Shown piece after piece: positions 34,834 through 38,696 of a stretch of 38,696 nt of DNA (the stretch's first letter is position 1; the number at the start of each line of letters is the position of its first letter). This DNA comes from Bacteroidota bacterium (GTDB taxonomy: Bacteria; Bacteroidota; Bacteroidia; Bacteroidales; B18-G4): assembly GCA_013202965.1 (NCBI GenBank), contig JABMQZ010000246.1, positions 1 to 38,696 of the forward strand. Reading direction: 5' to 3'. The notes under the pieces were generated by a model. That model saw nothing but the letters and a program-made list of their open reading frames with translations. It did not search any database and was not told the DNA's origin. The position numbers and the translations under genes were made by a program.

Positions 34834-34839
34834 TCTTTG
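34832..34839 (+). promoter_or_regulatory. -7 promoter box of folC
   Basis: TATCTTTG, exact TAnnTTTG match. It ends five bases before the ATG at 34844, so a leaderless message is expected. Its first two bases belong to the last heptamer of the adjacent array. Confidence 0.6.
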
Positions 34840-34843
34840 CGCT

Positions 34844-36061
34844 ATGGATTATCGCGAAACCCTCGAATTTATGTACAGCCATTTACCCATGTTTCAACGC
34901 ATAGGGCCTGCAGCGTATAAGGCAGATCTTTCCAACACTGTAAGATTATGTGAGCTATTGGGTAATCCGGAAAAAAGTTTCCGCTCGGTGCATATTGCAG
35001 GTACAAACGGCAAGGGTTCAGTATCCCATATGCTGGCATCGGTGTTACAGGAGGCAGCTTATAAAACAGGACTGTATACTTCTCCCCACCTGAAAGATTT
35101 CAGGGAACGGATTAAAATAAACGGTGAAATGATCACGGAAAAGGCTGTGGTAGATTTTATAGCGAAATACAGGGAAGGCTTCTCTGATATAGGCTTATCA
35201 TTCTTTGAAATGACTGTGGGGATGGCATTCGACTACTTCCGGCATGAAAAAGTGGATATTGCCATCATTGAAACCGGAATGGGTGGAAGGCTTGATTCTA
35301 CCAATGTAATTAGCCCTCTCTTATCAGTGATTACCAACATTGGATATGACCACACACAATTTCTCGGGGAGGCATTAGAAGAAATAGCAGGCGAAAAAGC
35401 AGCAATTATCAAGGCCGGAATCCCTGCCATTATTGGGGAAACACAGGAGAAGGTCGAACATATATTTATTCATCGCGCTAAGGAAGCAGGCAGCTCCTTA
35501 AAGTTTGCTGATCAGGAAGGTGTTTCCGGGATTAAACCCGGATTGGAGGGTGAGTGGCAGAAGAGAAACCTCAATACTGCCTATCAGGCAATTCAATCGC
35601 TTATTTCTTTGGGATTCAACATTAGTGAGGAAGATATTCAGAAAGGGATTGAAAATGTTATCAGAAACACCGGATTAGCAGGCCGCTGGCAGGTGCTTAA
35701 CGATCGCCCATTATGCATTTGCGATATTGCACATAATCGTGATGGGATCAGGGAGATAGTGAAAATGATCGGCCAAACACCACACAATAGATTGCATTTT
35801 GTGCTTGGGCTGGTGGCCGATAAAAATGCAGATCCCGTTTTGGATCTTTTGCCCGCTTCGGCAACTTACTATTTTTGCAAAGCAGATATCCCCAGGGGAA
35901 TGGATGCAGCTGAACTTCAAATAAAGGCTTCGAATAAGAATCTGAATGGGAAAAAGTATGAAAGCGTAAAAGCCGCTTTTAAGGCGGCAATGGATCATGC
36001 TGCTGATGATGACCTTGTTTTTGTGGGAGGAAGTACGTTTGTGGTGGCAGAAGCGTTGTGA
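34844..36061 (+). CDS. folC: folylpolyglutamate synthase / dihydrofolate synthase
   Basis: 405 residues of the Mur ligase superfamily. The ATP loop is SVHIAGTNGKGSVSHM, then GLYTSPHLKDFRERIKING, the folate-site region FFEMTVGMAFDYF, and IIETGMGGRLDSTNVISPLLSVITNIGYDHTQFLG. The C-terminal domain carries CDIAHNRDGIRE. It adds glutamate to dihydropteroate and to folates in the cytoplasm. It is an independent transcription unit downstream of the ExbB operon. Confidence 0.94.
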   Translation: MDYRETLEFMYSHLPMFQRIGPAAYKADLSNTVRLCELLGNPEKSFRSVHIAGTNGKGSVSHMLASVLQEAAYKTGLYTSPHLKDFRERIKINGEMITEKAVVDFIAKYREGFSDIGLSFFEMTVGMAFDYFRHEKVDIAIIETGMGGRLDSTNVISPLLSVITNIGYDHTQFLGEALEEIAGEKAAIIKAGIPAIIGETQEKVEHIFIHRAKEAGSSLKFADQEGVSGIKPGLEGEWQKRNLNTAYQAIQSLISLGFNISEEDIQKGIENVIRNTGLAGRWQVLNDRPLCICDIAHNRDGIREIVKMIGQTPHNRLHFVLGLVADKNADPVLDLLPASATYYFCKADIPRGMDAAELQIKASNKNLNGKKYESVKAAFKAAMDHAADDDLVFVGGSTFVVAEAL

Positions 36062-36130
36062 AATCAGATATCAGAAATTAGAAATCGGAAATGAATTCAA
36101 AGTTCTGATATCTGAATTCTGATTTCTGAG
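36061..36130. repeat. ten-unit heptamer array forming a hairpin between folC and thiS
   Basis: Units AAATCAG, ATATCAG, AAATTAG, AAATCGG and AAATGAA lead into TTCTGAT, ATCTGAA, TTCTGAT and TTCTGAG, all on a 7-bp frame. The second half is a near reverse complement of the first, so the array can fold into a hairpin. It starts on the last base of the folC stop codon and almost fills the gap to the convergent thiS, which may make it a shared terminator, although there is no T run. Confidence 0.8.
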
Positions 36131-36131
36131 T

Positions 36132-36335
36132 TCAGCCACCCGATATCATATGCAATACATCCACTTCATCTCCATCCCGGATGATGCTTTCTGAGCGGAC
36201 ATTTTTCTTAACGAGCTGGCCGTTAACTTTCGTGACCAGCAGTTTGAATGTAAATTTCTTGTATTCGATCAACTCAGCCAGAGTGATCTCGTCTTTATCA
36301 ATAGTTTCTTTTCGCTTATTTAACAATATTTCCAT
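36132..36335 (-). CDS. thiS: ThiS-like sulfur carrier protein
   Basis: 67 residues from the ATG at 36333-36335 (MEILLNKRKETIDKDEITLAELI). It has the ubiquitin-like fold order: beta strand, TLAELIEYKKF helix, VTKVNGQLVKKN strand, DGDEVDVLHMISGG end. The C-terminal Gly-Gly is the site that becomes a thiocarboxylate. It supplies sulfur for the thiazole of thiamine. It starts one base after the thiF stop, so the two are coupled. No other thi gene is in the window. Confidence 0.85.
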   Translation of the reverse strand: MEILLNKRKETIDKDEITLAELIEYKKFTFKLLVTKVNGQLVKKNVRSESIIRDGDEVDVLHMISGG

Positions 36336-36336
36336 T

Positions 36337-36921
36337 TCACTCTGTATTAAGCAACAACTCCAGCACAAGATTGGCTTGCATATTAGCAACAACAGCTACT
36401 CTTGGGGCCAGTGGTGGTTGTTTTTCTGAAACCTCGGTCTCTCCATCTCCAACTATAAACAAATTCCCAAGCCTTTGTGTTTTGATCGATTCATTATTCC
36501 CAAAACCTGCCAGGCCCTGCCCTGAAATAATGCTTTTATCAGGCATATCTCCGAGAACAGTTTCAATGATCATTTGCTTTTCATTATCCTGGTCAAAGGC
36601 CTCTACGATAAGATCGCAATCAGCAAAGAGTTCAGTGACCAGGTCGGGATCGAGCCTGACAATATGCGTTTCTACGATGATAGTATCGTCTATCCTCCGG
36701 ATGTTATCCCGTAAGGCCAGCGATTTGAATTCCCCAATCTGGTCTGCAAAAAAGTATTGCCTGTTCAGGTTAGAAGCTTCAAGCTTGTCATCATCCACCA
36801 GAATGAGCTTCCCAATGCCTGTTCTGGCTAATGCTACGGCACAATTAGAGCCTAATCCGCCACAGCCGGCGATTCCAACCACTTTATCTGCTAATCTTTC
36901 CCTGATCTCTTCTGTTGTCAT
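36337..36921 (-). CDS. thiF: ThiF-family adenylyltransferase, short form (ThiF family 2)
   Basis: 194 residues, far shorter than E. coli ThiF or MoeB, and without their zinc CxxC pairs, as in the short ThiF class. The nucleotide loop is GIAGCGGLGSNCAVAL (19-26 core), followed by LILVDDDKLEASNLNRQYF and the adenylation-site region EAFDQDNEKQMI. It activates the C-terminal Gly of ThiS by adenylylation. It heads the pair thiF-thiS, with a -7 box 21 bp upstream. Confidence 0.85.
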   Translation of the reverse strand: MTTEEIRERLADKVVGIAGCGGLGSNCAVALARTGIGKLILVDDDKLEASNLNRQYFFADQIGEFKSLALRDNIRRIDDTIIVETHIVRLDPDLVTELFADCDLIVEAFDQDNEKQMIIETVLGDMPDKSIISGQGLAGFGNNESIKTQRLGNLFIVGDGETEVSEKQPPLAPRVAVVANMQANLVLELLLNTE

Positions 36922-36941
36922 CCTATATAATTATGAATATA

Positions 36942-36949
36942 CAAAGATA
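36942..36949 (-). promoter_or_regulatory. -7 promoter box of thiF-thiS
   Basis: TATCTTTG on the reverse strand, exact TAnnTTTG match, 21 bases upstream of the ATG at 36921. No TPP riboswitch was recognised; the leader is too short for one. Confidence 0.5.
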
Positions 36950-36966
36950 GGGGGTTTTGACGGACC

Positions 36967-37001
36967 GGATGCTGGATGTTGAATTATGGATTATGGATTA
37001 A
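36967..37001. repeat. heptamer array upstream of thiF
   Basis: Units GGATGCT, GGATGTT, GAATTAT, GGATTAT and GGATTAA, 18 bases upstream of the thiF -7 box. Confidence 0.75.
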
Positions 37002-37438
37002 TTTCTGATTTCCCATCTGAGGCGGGATTAGTTCGGCCAGTCAATTTCACTACACCTGCCCTCTTCCTGCACCAAACCGTTGCATTGGCCTCACAGGTCC
37101 GAGGACCTGTGAGGTCTTACTAATAATTGTTGCACAGGCCTTGATGAGTAAATTAAATATAAACAAGCCTGGCCTACGCATTCATAACAGCCCGCATAAG
37201 CAATGCCGCGTGATTTTAAAAACCTTAAGCGCTCATATCCGGGATTTCCGTATCTTTAAGCCAACAAGAAACAGGATTGGCGGCAAAACTCATGCCGGCC
37301 AAACGTTGTGTGCCATGCCAAAAAAGAAATTGCAATGAATAAACATAGCAGAAAAATTGAAAGATAAAATGAAAAGCCAGCCTGAAAATAGCACATTTAG
37401 TTTTTTGCCAACACTCATGCCAACATCGAAACTGAATT
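37002..37438. other. gene-free stretch before the restriction-modification gene
   Basis: No convincing gene on either strand; short frames here lack codon bias and plausible starts. It contains the palindrome at 37089-37114. From about 37140 the DNA becomes more AT-rich and continues so into the gene at 37439, consistent with the edge of acquired DNA. Confidence 0.5.
37089..37114. repeat. perfect 12-bp-arm palindrome
   Basis: CCTCACAGGTCC (37089-37100), a GA spacer and GGACCTGTGAGG (37103-37114). It lacks a T run, so it is not an ordinary terminator. It resembles the REP-type palindromes with a CCTCACAGGT core that are scattered in Bacteroidota genomes, from general memory. Confidence 0.7.
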
Positions 37439-38696
37439 ATGAATATTGAACAATATATTGACAATATAAATCAACGATATAAACTCGGAAATGCAACTGA
37501 GCATACTTTTCGTGGAGACTTACAACAACTGATTGAAAGTTTAGTGCCGACAATTCGGGCAACCAACGAACCGAAAAGACAATCTTGTGGTGCACCTGAC
37601 TACATCTTGACTAAAAAAGATATTCCAGTTGGATTTATTGAAGCGAAAGACATTGGAGACAAAGACCTTGAAGGAGCGAAGAAAACTGGAAATAAAGAGC
37701 AATTCGACCGATACAAAGTATCGTTGAACAATTTGATTTTTACGGATTATTTACGTTTTCACCTATACCATGACGCACAATTTATTACAAAAGTTGACAT
37801 TGGAGAAATTACTGATAAAGGCATAAAAGCATTACCAGAAAATTTTGCATCGTTTGAAAATCTAATTCAAGACTTTTGTACTCATACTGGGCAAACCATA
37901 AAAAGCCCAAAAAAATTGGCAGAAATGATGGCGGGCAAAGCCCGCCTGCTTTCTGAGATTATTGAAAAGGCGTTAACGAGCGATGAAGAAAAGCAGGAAA
38001 ACAGTACGCTGAAAGACCAAATGAATGCTTTTAAACAAATCCTAATTCATGACATTACACCAAAAGGATTTGCCGATGTGTACGCTCAAACCATTGCTTA
38101 CGGGATGTTTGCGGCTCGATTACACGATACTTCGTTAAATGATTTTAGCCGACAAGAAGCAGCCGAATTGATTCCGAAATCAAATCCATTTTTGCGTAAA
38201 CTGTTCGGTTATATTTCTGGACCCGATATTGACGACCGTATAAAATGGATAGTTGATAGTCTTGCCGATATATTTCTGGCAACCAATGTAGAAGAAATCC
38301 TGAAAAACTATGGTAAGTCAACTAAAATGGAAGACCCCATTATCCATTTTTATGAAACATTCCTGAGTGAATACGACCCAAAATTACGTAAAGCTCGTGG
38401 AGTTTGGTACACTCCGCAACCAGTTGTAAATTTTATTGTGCGTGCTGTTGATGATATTCTGAAAACTGAATTTGATTTACCACAAGGTCTTGCTGATACT
38501 TCCAAAACAAAAATATCTGTAAATACGCATACACCCGATAAACGTTCTACAACAGGTTATAAGCAAATTGAACAAGAAGTTCACAAAGTACAAATACTCG
38601 ACCCAGCCACTGGAACAGGAACTTTCCTTGCAGAAGTTGTAAAACACATTCACAAAAAATTTGCAGGACAACAAGGCATTTGGAGCAATTATGTAG
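37439..38696 (+). CDS. fused restriction-modification enzyme (type IIG / type ISP-like), N-terminal 419 codons, cut by window edge
   Basis: The frame opens with the ATG at 37439-37441 and stays open to the edge. The N-terminal nuclease domain has the PD-(D/E)xK pattern: GAPDYIL with Asp54, then VGFIEAK with Glu68 and Lys70; Glu21 in the first helix is also typical. A helical connector follows, and about residue 340 the methylase part begins (LRKARGVWYTPQPVVNFIV). The S-adenosylmethionine motif I DPATGTGTF starts at Asp388. This order, nuclease then N6-adenine methylase in one chain, is that of single-protein restriction-modification enzymes. No helicase lies between them, so it is not of the LlaGI type. 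The DNA is AT-rich compared with the folC region, suggesting transfer. Confidence 0.88.
   Translation, partial: MNIEQYIDNINQRYKLGNATEHTFRGDLQQLIESLVPTIRATNEPKRQSCGAPDYILTKKDIPVGFIEAKDIGDKDLEGAKKTGNKEQFDRYKVSLNNLIFTDYLRFHLYHDAQFITKVDIGEITDKGIKALPENFASFENLIQDFCTHTGQTIKSPKKLAEMMAGKARLLSEIIEKALTSDEEKQENSTLKDQMNAFKQILIHDITPKGFADVYAQTIAYGMFAARLHDTSLNDFSRQEAAELIPKSNPFLRKLFGYISGPDIDDRIKWIVDSLADIFLATNVEEILKNYGKSTKMEDPIIHFYETFLSEYDPKLRKARGVWYTPQPVVNFIVRAVDDILKTEFDLPQGLADTSKTKISVNTHTPDKRSTTGYKQIEQEVHKVQILDPATGTGTFLAEVVKHIHKKFAGQQGIWSNYV

Noticed and set aside
37141-37338. 65-codon frame upstream of the restriction-modification gene
   Set aside because: Its composition and residues show no protein-like pattern, no ribosome site is evident, and its second half is repetitive basic residues of chance type.
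37290-37340. Integron attC-like site (AAACGTTGTGTGCC)
   Set aside because: Only one half has the GTT-type core; no paired arm and no integron integrase were seen.

Overview
The window comes from the chromosome of a member of the Bacteroidota, most likely an uncultured Bacteroidales-like lineage. Four lines of evidence support this. There is a block of type IX secretion genes (two porU, porV, porP/sprF, gldJ). Many genes are preceded by the Bacteroidota -7 promoter box TAnnTTTG. Many exported proteins have a signal peptide ending in G-Q, S-Q or A-Q. ExbB, ExbD and a TonB-like protein are encoded together. No rRNA and no complete tRNA is present.

Layout. (1) 1-1.42 kb is an AT-rich foreign flank with the start of an exported protein and an amidohydrolase that appears to lack its N-terminus. 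It abuts the 3' half of a tRNA-Lys(CUU) gene that still has its terminator, which looks like an old integration junction. (2) 1.57-11.6 kb is a patchwork of short units: an alginate-export-type porin, a DUF3024 protein, a hipBA toxin-antitoxin pair, an OstA-like protein, a four-helix-bundle (S23/Avd-type) protein, long-chain flavodoxin, Hsp20, glutamine synthetase and a small exported protein. Its gaps are full of degenerate 7-bp tandem repeats and a GC-rich element of about 28 bp. (3) 11.7-31.0 kb is a compact envelope block: a TamL-like lipoprotein/barrel, a RecD/Pif1-like helicase, an acidic exported protein, ispF, porV, two tandem porU genes (reverse strand), then porP, gldJ, murF and anmK (forward strand). 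No heptamer array was seen inside it. (4) 31.1-36.9 kb holds nhaD, exbB-exbD-tonB, folC and a thiF-thiS pair, again with heptamer arrays between units. (5) 37.4 kb to the right edge is an AT-rich gene for a fused restriction-modification enzyme that runs off the window.

How the genes fit together. PorU is the cell-surface sortase of type IX secretion, PorV is its outer-membrane shuttle, and GldJ and PorP/SprF belong to the same secretion and gliding apparatus. ExbB, ExbD and TonB energise outer-membrane transport. MurF and AnmK build and recycle peptidoglycan. OstA-like and TamL-like proteins serve outer-membrane biogenesis.

The most unusual content is between genes. At least a dozen short arrays of degenerate heptamers, each with its own unit sequence, sit at the borders of transcription units. 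Related arrays lie in inverted orientation on both sides of the four-helix-bundle gene (with a perfect 14-bp inverted match) and of hipBA. A GC-rich element of about 28 bp occurs four times, three times directly between heptamers and once inside a large hairpin. This repeat system, and its possible link to small mobile cassettes, is the main candidate for something undescribed.
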